Shown in pieces: positions 7,408 through 16,661 of a stretch of 64,000 bases of DNA. How positions within the stretch are numbered: the stretch's first letter is position 1; each line of letters starts with the position of its first letter. This DNA is from Corynebacterium genitalium ATCC 33030 (lineage in GTDB: Bacteria; Actinomycetota; Actinomycetes; Mycobacteriales; Mycobacteriaceae), in the NCBI RefSeq assembly GCF_000143825.1, contig NZ_CM000961.1, positions 1,757,448-1,821,447 on the forward strand, written 5' to 3'. The notes under the pieces are model-generated. The model saw nothing but the letters and a program-made list of their open reading frames with translations. It was not told where the DNA came from and did not search any database. A program made the translations under genes and the position numbers.

Positions 7408-8928
7408 TTATTTACGGGGCTTGCGTTCACGCACGCGGACGGCAATGCGCACCGGGGTGCCGTGATAGCCGAATTGTTCACGGAACTTTCGCTCGAGGTA
7501 TCGGCGGTACCCGCCGTCGAGGAAGCCAGTGGTGAACAGAACGATGGTCGGCGGGCGCGTAGACACCATGGTGGCGAAGAGCACCTTGGGCAGGCGGTTG
7601 TTCTTCATCGGCGGCGGGTTCGCGGCAATCGCGTCCCGCATCCAGTTGTTCAACTGGCCGGTGGAGATGCGCTTATCCCAGTTCTCCAGCGCCGTGGTCA
7701 TTTCCTTCTCCAGGCGGTGCAGCCCACGGCCCGTCTCCGCAGAAATGTTGATCTTGGACACCCACGGCAGGTGGTCCAGCTGCATGTCGAATTCGCGGTC
7801 GAAGTAGTACCGACGGTCCTCGTCCATCAAGTCCCACTTATTGAACGCGATGACCATTGCTTTACCGGCGTCGAGCACCATGCTGATGACGCGTTGGTCC
7901 TGCTCGGTGATCTCCTGGGAGGCGTCGATAAGCACAACGCACACTTCGGCGGCATCGATCGTGCCTCGTGTGCGCAGCGACGCGTAATACTCGTGCCCCT
8001 CGGCGTTCTTGACCTTCTTGCGCAGACCAGCGGTGTCGATGAAACGCCACAGCTTCTGGTCAAGTTGAATGAGCTCGTCGACGGGGTCAACGGTCGTGCC
8101 AGCGACATTATCGACGACCGCACGGTCCGCCCGCGACAGCTTGTTCAGCAGCGAAGACTTGCCGACGTTCGGCTTTCCGACGAGCGCAACCCTGCGCGGT
8201 CCTTCCGTGACCGAGTTCGCCGACTTGGGCTCCTCTGGGAACGACTTCACGATCTCATCGAGAACGTCGGCACCCCCGCGGCCGTGCAACGCCGATACGG
8301 GCCACGGGTCACCAAGACCTAGCGAATAGAACTCGGCGACATCCGCCCACTGGGACTCGGACTCGAACTTATTCGCCACAAGGATCACAGGGACCTCGGA
8401 GCGCTGCAGGTTGTTCGCCATGACAGCGTCGGATTCGGTGACACCGACATGGGAGTCGACGACCATGACAATGATGTCAGCATCAGCCATCGCCGCTTCC
8501 GACTGGTGCGCGATGGAGGCGTGAATGCCCTTCGCGTCCGGATCCCAGCCACCGGTGTCCTGCACCCAGAAGCGCTGTCCGTTCCAGTCCGACAGGTAGC
8601 TCACGCGGTCACGGGTCACACCAGGGTGATCCTCCACGACAGCTTCACGGCGCCCAAGGAACCGGTTGACCAACGTGGACTTGCCCACGTTTGGCCGGCC
8701 GACAATAGCCACCGTAGGCAAGGCTTCTTCGAGGTGGCCATCGGCGGTGACACCGAAGGCTTCCTCTACTTCCGCCCAATCTTCTTCGGTCAGGTCATCG
8801 TCAGAAAAGTCGGAATCGGACTCAGACTCTCCGTAATCAGCTTCACCGAACTCCGACTCATCGAAATCACCCTCGTCGAAATCACCCTCGAAGAACTCGA
8901 TTTCGTCTTCATCGTGTGGATGCGTCAC
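7408..8928 (-). CDS. der: Ribosome-assembly GTPase Der (EngA)
   Basis: 506 residues. Two tandem GTPase domains are visible, each with its G1 loop: GRPNVGKS (from residue 77) and GKPNVGKS (about 250). NKWD and NKFE-type G4 motifs are present, and a C-terminal KH-like domain ends in RVRERKPRK. Der binds the 50S precursor and drives late large-subunit assembly. The first 60 residues form an acidic extension with the repeats GDFDEGDFDESEFGEADYGE, longer than in most bacteria but usual in kind for corynebacteria. The GTG start overlaps the stop of cmk by 4 bp (GTGA), with AAGGAG before it, so the two are coupled. Confidence 0.95.
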   Translation of the reverse strand: MTHPHDEDEIEFFEGDFDEGDFDESEFGEADYGESESDSDFSDDDLTEEDWAEVEEAFGVTADGHLEEALPTVAIVGRPNVGKSTLVNRFLGRREAVVEDHPGVTRDRVSYLSDWNGQRFWVQDTGGWDPDAKGIHASIAHQSEAAMADADIIVMVVDSHVGVTESDAVMANNLQRSEVPVILVANKFESESQWADVAEFYSLGLGDPWPVSALHGRGGADVLDEIVKSFPEEPKSANSVTEGPRRVALVGKPNVGKSSLLNKLSRADRAVVDNVAGTTVDPVDELIQLDQKLWRFIDTAGLRKKVKNAEGHEYYASLRTRGTIDAAEVCVVLIDASQEITEQDQRVISMVLDAGKAMVIAFNKWDLMDEDRRYYFDREFDMQLDHLPWVSKINISAETGRGLHRLEKEMTTALENWDKRISTGQLNNWMRDAIAANPPPMKNNRLPKVLFATMVSTRPPTIVLFTTGFLDGGYRRYLERKFREQFGYHGTPVRIAVRVRERKPRK

Positions 8929-9623
8929 TGTGCGCTCCTTTCGATCAGCCCGATCAGGCTGTTCAGCACGTCGTCCTTGCCCATCTCAGAGGTGTCGATC
9001 ACGGCTGCATCCTCAGCGGGGCGCAGCGGACTCGTCGCGCGGGAAGAGTCGAGCTCGTCACGGCGGATCACATCGGCTAAAACGGTGTCGTAATCCACAT
9101 CGCGGCCGGCTGCGGCGTCCTGGTTGTAGCGCCGTGTGGCCCGCACCTCGGGTGAGGCGGTAAGGAAGGCTTTGGCTGGGGCGTCGACAAGCACGACGGT
9201 GCCAATATCGCGGCCTTCAACAATGGCGCGGTGCGCGTCATGCGCCAGCTTGCGCTGCAGCTCGACGAGGTTGACGCGCACTTCAGGAATGGCGGACACA
9301 GCAGAAACGTTTTGCGTGACCTCGCGTTCGCGGATCTCGCGGGCGACGTTTTCACCGTCGAAAAGCACCTCGGTGGAATCCGGATCGTCGCTGACCTCCA
9401 ACGGAAGATCGCGCGTGGCTTCGATGACCGCATCTGTATCGGAGGGATCGACACCAGCGCGCAAGACAGCGAGCGTCGCCACTCGGTACATCGCGCCTGT
9501 ATCGACGTACTTCGCGTCGAGCTGCTTCGCCAACGTGCGGCACGTCGTGGATTTGCCGGTACCGGAAGGGCCATCGACAGCGAGAATGAGGCCCCCGTTG
9601 GGCATATTGGAAATCTGGCTCAT
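8925..9623 (-). CDS. cmk: Cytidylate kinase
   Basis: 232 residues. The P-loop GPSGTGKST lies at 18-26 and is followed by DTGAMYR, the CMP-binding signature. The central region has the family REIRERE and GRDIGTVV motifs. It phosphorylates CMP and dCMP for nucleotide supply in the cytoplasm. The ATG overlaps the stop of rluB (TAATG) and its own stop overlaps der, making rluB-cmk-der a coupled unit with the same order as in mycobacteria. Confidence 0.95.
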   Translation of the reverse strand: MSQISNMPNGGLILAVDGPSGTGKSTTCRTLAKQLDAKYVDTGAMYRVATLAVLRAGVDPSDTDAVIEATRDLPLEVSDDPDSTEVLFDGENVAREIREREVTQNVSAVSAIPEVRVNLVELQRKLAHDAHRAIVEGRDIGTVVLVDAPAKAFLTASPEVRATRRYNQDAAAGRDVDYDTVLADVIRRDELDSSRATSPLRPAEDAAVIDTSEMGKDDVLNSLIGLIERSAQ

Positions 9624-10579
9624 TACATCTCCACCGCCTTGTACAGCGCAGTCAGCTCGGAATCGTTGAGGGCGCGCATCGCGCCGGGCTTGAGCTCGCC
9701 AAGCTGCACCGTGTGAATCTTCGTGCGCACCAGTCGCTGGACCGGGTAGCCGGCCTCCTTGAGCATGCGGCGCACGACGTGCTTGCGGCCTTCGTGAATG
9801 ACCAGGCGGATCAGCGACTGGCCCTGGTGCGTATCGACGATCTGAGCGTAGTCAGCCTTCGCCACCCCATCCTCAAGCTCAATGCCCTTCTTGAGCTCGC
9901 GCACAAGCGCGGGCTTGGCCTCGCCGAGAACTGTGGCCAGGTAGGTCTTCTCCACGCCGTACTTCGGGTGCATGAGGCGGTTGGACAGCTCACCGTCGTT
10001 GGTGAGCAGCAACAAGCCCTCCGTGTCAGCGTCAAGGCGGCCGACGTGGAAAAGACGCTGGCCTGCCGCAACGCGGTCCGCGACGAAATCACCCACGCAC
10101 GGGCGGCCCAGCTCGTCTTCCATGGTCGTGTGCACGCCGCGCGGCTTATTCAGCGCGAAGTACTGCTGGTCCTCATTGACGTTCACGCGCACGCCGTCGA
10201 CGCGAATGATGTCCACGTTCGGGTCAACGCGCACACCCTGCTGGCGCACGATCTTGCCGTTGACTTCGACGCGGCCCTCATCGATCATCACCTCGGAGTG
10301 GCGGCGGGACGCCACACCAGCCTGGGCGAGGACCTTTTGCAGACGGATGCCGTCGCCACGCTTTTTCTGTGCCGCGGTTTCTGCATCGTCGCTGATGGCT
10401 TTGCCTTCGGGGGCAACTGGGTCGTCGCGATGGTCCCACCAGTTGTCTTCGAGTGGGTGGGGTTCTTTCTCAGCGGCCTCGCGGCGCTTGCTCAAGCTGA
10501 CGTTCTGGTGCTTGGCGGGCTTCGCGTTGGAGAGATAGAACTTGTCCGGTGTGCCTTCTCGGCGAGCGGGAGGAGTCAT
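9623..10579 (-). CDS. rluB: 23S rRNA pseudouridine synthase RluB-type
   Basis: 318 residues. An N-terminal basic, low-complexity stretch of about 75 residues is followed by an S4 RNA-binding domain (IRLQKVLAQAGVASRRHSE). The catalytic domain carries GRLDADTEGLLLLTND, where the Asp is the conserved catalytic residue. The family isomerises a uridine in helix 89 or 80 of 23S rRNA. The start is ATG 10579; the longer frame would run into scpB. It follows scpB by 31 bp. Confidence 0.9.
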   Translation of the reverse strand: MTPPARREGTPDKFYLSNAKPAKHQNVSLSKRREAAEKEPHPLEDNWWDHRDDPVAPEGKAISDDAETAAQKKRGDGIRLQKVLAQAGVASRRHSEVMIDEGRVEVNGKIVRQQGVRVDPNVDIIRVDGVRVNVNEDQQYFALNKPRGVHTTMEDELGRPCVGDFVADRVAAGQRLFHVGRLDADTEGLLLLTNDGELSNRLMHPKYGVEKTYLATVLGEAKPALVRELKKGIELEDGVAKADYAQIVDTHQGQSLIRLVIHEGRKHVVRRMLKEAGYPVQRLVRTKIHTVQLGELKPGAMRALNDSELTALYKAVEM

Positions 10580-10610
10580 GGTTTCCCAAGCTACCAGTGT
10601 GTTAGGGCCA

Positions 10611-11174
10611 TTACCAAGACTCTTCGATCGCGTCCACATCCGGCAGCAACGGCGCAAGATCGGGCAGGCGGTCCAGCGAGTCTATTCCGATCTGCTCGAG
10701 GAAAAGCTCCGTGGTGATGTAGCGGTGAGCACCTGAGGATTCATCTGGATCAACCTCGGCGATCAGCCCGCGCAGCGTCAGGGTGCGCATGACACCGTCC
10801 ACATTCACACCGCGGATTGCTGCCACCTGTGCTCGTGTGACCGGCTGGCGGTAAGCGACAACGGCGAGCGTCTCCATGGCGGCGCGGGAGAGCTTCGTCT
10901 GCGTGCCGTCGAGCAGGAATGCCTCAACAACCTCGGCGTTAGCTGGACGGGTATACAGCCGCCACCCCTCCAACGTCTCCCGCAGGTCCATACCGGATCC
11001 GCGGTCGTTGAGTTCTGCCGCCCAGGCCTCGAGCTCACCCCGCACATCGCTCACCGGGACAGACAGCGCACCAGCCAAATCCTCTGCTGTGGCTGGAGTC
11101 TCCACGACCAGGATGATGGACTCGATCTGCGATCTCAGCTGGGAGACCATGGGCAGCTCATGCGATGAGTTCAC
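10611..11174 (-). CDS. scpB: Segregation and condensation protein B
   Basis: 187 residues forming two winged-helix domains, with the family core ALSVPVSDVRGEL, TLAVVAYRQPVTRAQVAAIRG and VDPDESSGAHRYITTELF. ScpB dimers bind the ScpA kleisin and SMC to condense and separate the chromosome. The GTG start follows the scpA stop by 2 bp, with GGGAG placed at the end of scpA, so the pair is co-translated. Confidence 0.93.
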   Translation of the reverse strand: MNSSHELPMVSQLRSQIESIILVVETPATAEDLAGALSVPVSDVRGELEAWAAELNDRGSGMDLRETLEGWRLYTRPANAEVVEAFLLDGTQTKLSRAAMETLAVVAYRQPVTRAQVAAIRGVNVDGVMRTLTLRGLIAEVDPDESSGAHRYITTELFLEQIGIDSLDRLPDLAPLLPDVDAIEESW

Positions 11175-11176
11175 GT

Positions 11177-11995
11177 CTACTCCCAGTTCTGCGCAGCGAT
11201 GACGGCAGGGTCAACGTCCTTACCGGTCCACGCAATGTCCAACGGACCCAGCGCCTCTTCTTGCTGGGTGTCAATGGCGTGCGCTTTGTAGAGCTCCAGC
11301 ACGGCGAGGAACCGGCCAACTACTTCCATCGACCGAGTGCAGTCCCGGGTGAGAGCTGCGAACGTCAGCCACGTGTCCGGACCCGCAACCTTGAGGGTGT
11401 CCAGCAGCTTGCCTGCCTGTTCTGGCACGGAGACAGGCGGGGCGTGGAGGTGGTCGACCCGCACTTCCTCCGGTGGTTTAGGCCGGAAGACTGACGCAGC
11501 CAGTTCCGCGAAACTGCCTGCAGTGTGCCCCAGCTGCACCGGCGGCAAGAGGTCGAGGAACTGCTCTTCCATGCCCACCGCGCGCGGGTAGCGGCGGCGA
11601 GCTTCGCGTTGCCAGCGCTCAAACTGATCAGCGGCCTTTTGGTAGGCGCGGTACTGCAGCAGGCGTGCGAAGAGAAGGTCTCGGGTCGACAGCAGCTCAA
11701 GGTCGTCCTCGTCTTCTTCCCCGCTCTTCGGCAACAGGCGCTGTGCTTTCAGGCTCAGCAGCGTGGAGGCGGTGAGAAGAAACTCTGTGATCTCGTCGAG
11801 CTCAGCGGTCTCCCCCAGTTGACGCACATAATCGATGAACTCATCAGTGACCTCGGCCAGAGCGACCTCAGTGACATCGAGTTTACGTGCCCCGATGAGG
11901 TTGAGAAGCAGGTCGTACGGGCCCTCGAAGTTGTTGAGGACCAAGGTGAAGCCGGTGATCTCCGGCTGGTAGCCCTCTTGAATGTTCGCGGTCAT
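11177..11995 (-). CDS. scpA: Segregation and condensation protein A (kleisin)
   Basis: 272 residues. The kleisin N-terminal signature FEGPYDLLLNLIGARKLDVT is at about 24-43 and the C-terminal winged helix is near 210-250. It bridges SMC heads together with ScpB. The ATG overlaps the parA stop by 4 bp (ATGA). This order, parA-like gene then scpA then scpB, is that of Rv1708-Rv1710 in M. tuberculosis. Confidence 0.93.
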   Translation of the reverse strand: MTANIQEGYQPEITGFTLVLNNFEGPYDLLLNLIGARKLDVTEVALAEVTDEFIDYVRQLGETAELDEITEFLLTASTLLSLKAQRLLPKSGEEDEDDLELLSTRDLLFARLLQYRAYQKAADQFERWQREARRRYPRAVGMEEQFLDLLPPVQLGHTAGSFAELAASVFRPKPPEEVRVDHLHAPPVSVPEQAGKLLDTLKVAGPDTWLTFAALTRDCTRSMEVVGRFLAVLELYKAHAIDTQQEEALGPLDIAWTGKDVDPAVIAAQNWE

Positions 11996-12855
11996 GTTGT
12001 CCGTTCAATGACCTCGAGCGCGAGAGTGCGGTACTGCTCCGCGCCTGGTGAATTCGGCGCCCAGGTGATGATTGGCTCGCCTGCCACGGACGTCTCTGGA
12101 AAGCGGACGGTGCGGGTGATCACGGTGTCGAAGACCCGGTCGCCGAAGACTTCCACCACGCGGTCCATGACCTCGCGGGAGTGGGTGGTGCGGCGGTCGA
12201 ACATTGTGACCAGAATTCCGACGATGTCGAGGTCGAAGTTAATGCGGTCGCGCACCTTCTCCACGGTGTCCGTCAGCAGTGCGAGACCACGCAGGGAGAA
12301 GTACTCGCACTCCATCGGGATGATCACGCCCTGCGAGCAGGCCAATGCGTTCACAGTAAGCAGCCCGAGGGACGGCTGGCAGTCGATGATGATGTAGTCG
12401 TACTCACCGCGCACCGGACGCAGTGCGCGGCCAAGCGTTTGCTCGCGACCGACTTCGTTCACCAGCTGGATCTCCGCCGCGGAGAGATCAATATTCGCCG
12501 GAACCATGTCCAGGCCGGACACGTTCGTGTGCTTGATGGAGGCATGGATGGACGCGGTGTTGTCCAACATCAAGTCGTAGACGGTGACCTGGTCTTCGTC
12601 CTGGGTAATCCCCAGCCCCGCAGAGAGCGCGCCCTGCGGGTCAAGGTCGACGAGGAGGACTTTTCGCCCATGTTCGGCGAGGCAAGCCCCGAGGTTGATG
12701 GATGACGTGGTCTTGCCCACGCCGCCTTTCTGGTTGACCATGGAGATGATCGTGGCGGGGCCGTGCTTATCTAGCCGCTCCGGCTGCGGCAGTTCGCGGA
12801 TAGGGCGGCCCGTCAGGCCGATACCCGGCGTATCGAAGAGTCCATCCTCCGTCAT
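11992..12855 (-). CDS. ParA-family ATPase
   Basis: 287 residues. The deviant Walker A motif NQKGGVGKTTSSINLGA is at about 39-55, Walker A' and B are seen as VDLDPQGAL and IIDCQPSLG. It belongs to the ParA/Soj/MinD group. It is not the origin-proximal parAB pair (no parB beside it) but the conserved second ParA-like protein that is always adjacent to scpAB in this group (Rv1708-like), so a role with condensin loading or segregation is plausible and unproven. It lies 34 bp after xerD. Confidence 0.88.
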   Translation of the reverse strand: MTEDGLFDTPGIGLTGRPIRELPQPERLDKHGPATIISMVNQKGGVGKTTSSINLGACLAEHGRKVLLVDLDPQGALSAGLGITQDEDQVTVYDLMLDNTASIHASIKHTNVSGLDMVPANIDLSAAEIQLVNEVGREQTLGRALRPVRGEYDYIIIDCQPSLGLLTVNALACSQGVIIPMECEYFSLRGLALLTDTVEKVRDRINFDLDIVGILVTMFDRRTTHSREVMDRVVEVFGDRVFDTVITRTVRFPETSVAGEPIITWAPNSPGAEQYRTLALEVIERTT

Positions 12856-12889
12856 GGTGGCTATCTTACACAGATGTCATTTTCCACGT

Positions 12890-13786
12890 TTAGGATCGGG
12901 GGTGCGCCGTGCGCCATACTTCGCGCAAATTCTCCGGGGTGACGTGGGTGTAAATCTGCGTCGTTGTCACAGAAGCGTGGCCGAGTAACTCCTGCACCGT
13001 ACGCACATCTGCCCCGCCTTCCAGTAGGTGCGTTGCAAACGAGTGGCGCAGAGTGTGCGGAGAAATATGCTTATCGACGCCCGCTCGCCCCGCCGCCTCC
13101 TTGATCACCGTCCACGCGCTTTGCCGCGATAGGGCACCGCCGCGCTTATTCAGAAACAGTGCATGGGTCTTGCCCTTCGACAATGCGGGGCGGCCGCGGA
13201 CAAGGTACGCCTCCACCGCGTCACGGGCAGCGCTGCCGACGGGAACGATGCGCTGCTTATTTCCCTTGCCGGTGACTTTGATGAACGTGCCGTCTTCCAG
13301 CCCAACCACATCGTCAACGACGAGACCGAGCACCTCGGAAACGCGCGCCCCAGTGGCGTAAAGGACTTCAAGTAGTGCCTTGTCGCGGAGGTCTGCTGGG
13401 GTGTCGGTGGGGCATGCGTCGAGAAGCAAGCCCACTTCCTCAATGCTGAGCGTGTCCGGAAGCTTCTCGCCTGTTTTCGGCGGTGACACCCCGGCGGCAA
13501 CGTCGGCGGCGACGGCGCCTTCCACGGTGGCGAACTTATGCAGCCCGCGCGCAACGACGAGTGCACGACCAGCGGACGACGCCGCCAGTCCCCCACGACG
13601 CAGATCCGCTACATAGTCCCCGAGGTCGGACGCGGTCACGCTATTCAGGTCTGTTTTTCCTGCTGATTCCAGCCATGTGACGTAGCGGTCAACGTCGCGC
13701 CGGTAGTTACTCAGCGTGTTGGCCGACAAGCCGCGCTCCACCGCGAGGTGATCGAGCCACAGCTTGCCGAGTGCTTCGGCGCTCAC
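12890..13786 (-). CDS. xerD: Tyrosine site-specific recombinase XerD
   Basis: 298 residues. The N-terminal SAM-like DNA-binding domain ([19 protein letters not shown]) is followed by the catalytic domain with the full set Arg148 (TGARVSE), Lys174, His244-Arg247 (HTLRHSF), His270 (LGHASV) and Tyr279 (IYTHV). It resolves chromosome dimers at dif with XerC and FtsK. The GTG start overlaps the NUDIX stop (GTGA). Confidence 0.93.
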   Translation of the reverse strand: MSAEALGKLWLDHLAVERGLSANTLSNYRRDVDRYVTWLESAGKTDLNSVTASDLGDYVADLRRGGLAASSAGRALVVARGLHKFATVEGAVAADVAAGVSPPKTGEKLPDTLSIEEVGLLLDACPTDTPADLRDKALLEVLYATGARVSEVLGLVVDDVVGLEDGTFIKVTGKGNKQRIVPVGSAARDAVEAYLVRGRPALSKGKTHALFLNKRGGALSRQSAWTVIKEAAGRAGVDKHISPHTLRHSFATHLLEGGADVRTVQELLGHASVTTTQIYTHVTPENLREVWRTAHPRS

Positions 13787-14433
13787 TGCTTCTTCTTCAT
13801 GTCGGGCACAATGCCCTGCTTTTGGCGCCTATCTGCCATGTGGGTCGGTCGGAGAGCGAACGGGACATCGGTGCTGCGCGCTGTAGCGCGGCCTGCAACG
13901 ACCTCGGACGCGGCGAGCACACCGGCGATAGCGATGGAGTTGGTGATGCGGCCGTCCATGACGGCAGCACGGGCATCGTCCAGCGGCACCCACGCGAAGT
14001 CCATGTCAGCTTCCTCATCCTCGGCGTCGGGGCGCTCAACGTGGGATAGGTCAGAGGCAAAGAAAATGCGGACGGCTTCCTCGGCGAAACCGGGAGAGGT
14101 GACCAGGTCAACGAGCAGCGACCACTCCGCCGCTTCGAGGCCGGCTTCTTCCACCAGCTCGCGCTTAGCGGTGTTCAGCTCGTCCTCGCCTGCGAAGTCG
14201 AGAATGCCTGCGGGCAGCTCCCACAGCCGCGCGCCGACGGAGTGGCGGTACTGCTCGACCATGGCGATGCGCTGTTGATCGTCGAGCGCGACGACCGCTA
14301 CCGCCCCGAAGTGCTCGACAATCTCCCGCTTTGCGGTGTTTCCACCGGGCATAGTGACCGTATCGCGGCGCAGGGCGAGAATGGGAGCGTCAACAAGCAG
14401 CTCAGAATCCATGACCGTGAATTCGTGGCGCAC
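13783..14433 (-). CDS. NUDIX hydrolase, ADP-ribose pyrophosphatase type
   Basis: 216 residues. The NUDIX box is [26 protein letters not shown] in pattern (about residues 74-99, with the RELVEEAG core). Upstream [17 protein letters not shown] and WELPAG match ADP-ribose pyrophosphatases (Rv1700-like). It probably clears ADP-ribose or related nucleotides. The start is GTG 14433, sharing one base with the steB stop. In mycobacteria and C. glutamicum pyrG sits between these two genes; here they abut. Confidence 0.85.
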   Translation of the reverse strand: MRHEFTVMDSELLVDAPILALRRDTVTMPGGNTAKREIVEHFGAVAVVALDDQQRIAMVEQYRHSVGARLWELPAGILDFAGEDELNTAKRELVEEAGLEAAEWSLLVDLVTSPGFAEEAVRIFFASDLSHVERPDAEDEEADMDFAWVPLDDARAAVMDGRITNSIAIAGVLAASEVVAGRATARSTDVPFALRPTHMADRRQKQGIVPDMKKKQ

Positions 14434-15383
14434 TATCCACGCTCCGGGGCTGGTGCCTGGGCATTGTCTGCTGAACCGTACGAACCGGAGCCGCCGTTGA
14501 TCTGTTCTGCCAGGGCCAGCACGGCCGAGATTCGGCCTGTTTCGGATTCCAGCGAGTCCACGGTGGAGATGTTCTCGTTCGCCTTCGGGGCGTCGCGGAC
14601 CACCGCGATGGGGCCCTTGTCCTCTGCGGCGCCCCGGCGGCCGGCGAGGACAACAGAATCCCCGCGGGAGTCCAGACCGCGGGCAAGATCTGCAAGGACA
14701 TTCGAGGCGAACTCGTTGCCGCCCTCGGCCTCACCGGTGGCAACGATGATGCCTTGAGCCGGTGTGATGGTGCCGTCTTCGTACTCGAGGAAGCCCGCTT
14801 CACGCAGAGTCTGCAGAACCATCGCACGATCTTCAACGGTCGCCAGCGGTGCACCCGTGGCCTGATCGAACATGAGCGCCGCACCAAGGGATTCGCCTGC
14901 GTGAATGCCCGGCGCTTGGTTATCCACCGACAGTTGAGCGCCGGCAGGGAGAGTGTTGGCGATGATCGAGCGCAGCTCGTCCGCACCATCCTGGGAGAGG
15001 AATTTGTCCGTCAGCGTGATCTGGCCAGCCTTGGTGCCGCCTGCCATTTCAGCAAGCCAGCTCGTGGTGCTCACATCATCGTCGTTCGCGTCCGGAGTGC
15101 GGATGATGAGGTACGGGCGACCGGTCAGCGTGCCGTCGACAATGCGTGTCGACGACTGCGCCAGCAGCGCATTCGCCGCGTTCGCTTCACGATTGTCAGC
15201 TCGGCCCTTATCCTTTTGCTCGCCTTCAGGGGTCGAAGAACCCCCGATGTTGTTGAAGGAGTTGTTCGCGATCGGCGCCATCGCCGGAGCCACCACGAGA
15301 GCACCGAGAGCGATGCCCCCGGCAATGCCCCACGTGACACCGCTGGTGAACCAGCCAGCACCCCCGGAATTCTGTTTCGGCAT
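14433..15383 (-). CDS. steB: SteB / MctB-like membrane protein (cell separation; annotated as copper transporter in mycobacteria)
   Basis: 316 residues with a single N-terminal membrane segment (WGIAGGIALGALVVAPAMAP) and a long outer domain. The family contains M. tuberculosis MctB (Rv1698) and the C. glutamicum SteB protein, which works with SteA in the RipC-FtsEX cell-separation pathway. Its place directly after steA supports the latter role. The start is ATG 15383, with GGAGGG upstream; the longer frame overlaps steA. The C-terminus is Ala/Pro-rich and acidic. Confidence 0.82.
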   Translation of the reverse strand: MPKQNSGGAGWFTSGVTWGIAGGIALGALVVAPAMAPIANNSFNNIGGSSTPEGEQKDKGRADNREANAANALLAQSSTRIVDGTLTGRPYLIIRTPDANDDDVSTTSWLAEMAGGTKAGQITLTDKFLSQDGADELRSIIANTLPAGAQLSVDNQAPGIHAGESLGAALMFDQATGAPLATVEDRAMVLQTLREAGFLEYEDGTITPAQGIIVATGEAEGGNEFASNVLADLARGLDSRGDSVVLAGRRGAAEDKGPIAVVRDAPKANENISTVDSLESETGRISAVLALAEQINGGSGSYGSADNAQAPAPERG

Positions 15384-15403
15384 GTTTGTTTCCCTCCTCT
15401 CCT

Positions 15404-16624
15404 CTAGTTCTTGAACAGGTTCTGAACGGCCAGGGCGAAGTTGTTCCACGAGTCGATGAGGTTGTCCACAAACGTGCCGTTACCCATGACACCGACGATG
15501 ACGACGATCGTTGCGATAGCCACCAACAGGCCGAGGATTGCCCACGCCCAAGCGACACCGCCACTAGACGACGGGCGGTAGAGGTTCTCAATCACCTGCG
15601 AATCGACGATGCGGTCCCCTGCCTTGAGACGAGCCAGCATGGCAGGTGGCGCAGCGTGGTCCGCACCGGCGAAGATCCTGTCGAGGTCTACTGAGTCGCC
15701 GGCCGTGACGATGATCTCTGCGTTATGGTAGACCGCCAAGAGAATCGCGAGATCGGTCGGCGAGTCAGTGGCGGCTGGGAACGTCACGGCACCGACGCCG
15801 AGGTCCTGGATGCGCTCGAGACCCGCGGCGTGGCCATCTGGGTCAGCGGGGAGGATCACGCGGGCATCACCGCGCAGGTTGTCGGACGAGATGTCCGCCG
15901 GATCACCGACAATGAAGTCGCAGGAGTAGCCGAGGTCGAGAAGCGTGTCAGACGCAGCGCCGACACCGATGACAACGGGCTGGAACTCGCGGATGAAGTG
16001 ACGCAGATTGGAGATCTTCTCGCGGGTGTCCAGCGTCGGGCTGACCACCAGCACCTTCTTGCCGTCCATCACGTCGCCGAGTTCGGGGACGCCTACGCCG
16101 TCGACAAGCAAGGGCGATTCGGTGTGAATGAACTCGGTGGTGTTGCCGAAGTAGGCTTCCATGTGGTCGACGAGTTCGCGCTGCGAGTTGTCGAAGGAGG
16201 ACTCAACGGTCGCCTGATCGAGCGGCTCGGCCTGAGCGATGACTTTCTTGCCGACGATAATCTCGCCGTCAGCAGTCAACGTCGCCTTCTTGCCGTCGCG
16301 GAACGCTTCGCGGGTGGCAGCGCCAGCCCCCTCAAGCAAGCGGATATCGGCGTCGAGCAGCAGCTGCGGCCCGTAGTTCGGGATATTGCCGGACGAGAAG
16401 GGGGCAATGTTCACCACTGCGGCGGGGCGCTTTTCCACGAGCAGCTGAGCTTCACGGCGGGACATGTCCGGGGCGTCGACAATCGCAATGTCGCCCTCGG
16501 ACAGCTTGCGCAGACCCTTGCCCTGTGGGGTGCAGTCGCGCAACGCACCGGTGAGATCAGCACTCTCTGCTGCGCTGGGAGTGCTCGGGGTGCTCGTGGA
16601 GGCGGGGTTGAAGATTGAGCTCAT
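15404..16624 (-). CDS. steA: SteA-like septation/cell-separation protein
   Basis: 406 residues. The central part resembles the thiamine-pyrophosphokinase catalytic fold (VIGVGAASDTLLDLG and FIVGDPADIS), and one C-terminal membrane helix (WAWAILGLLVAIATIVVIVG) anchors it. In C. glutamicum SteA is recruited to the septum and acts with SteB. The start is ATG 16624. It follows recN by 37 bp and precedes steB by 20 bp, as in Rv1696-Rv1698. Confidence 0.85.
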   Translation of the reverse strand: MSSIFNPASTSTPSTPSAAESADLTGALRDCTPQGKGLRKLSEGDIAIVDAPDMSRREAQLLVEKRPAAVVNIAPFSSGNIPNYGPQLLLDADIRLLEGAGAATREAFRDGKKATLTADGEIIVGKKVIAQAEPLDQATVESSFDNSQRELVDHMEAYFGNTTEFIHTESPLLVDGVGVPELGDVMDGKKVLVVSPTLDTREKISNLRHFIREFQPVVIGVGAASDTLLDLGYSCDFIVGDPADISSDNLRGDARVILPADPDGHAAGLERIQDLGVGAVTFPAATDSPTDLAILLAVYHNAEIIVTAGDSVDLDRIFAGADHAAPPAMLARLKAGDRIVDSQVIENLYRPSSSGGVAWAWAILGLLVAIATIVVIVGVMGNGTFVDNLIDSWNNFALAVQNLFKN

Positions 16625-16661
16625 AACCCCAGATCTTGCCGTTTCAAGCACTCAAATCGGG

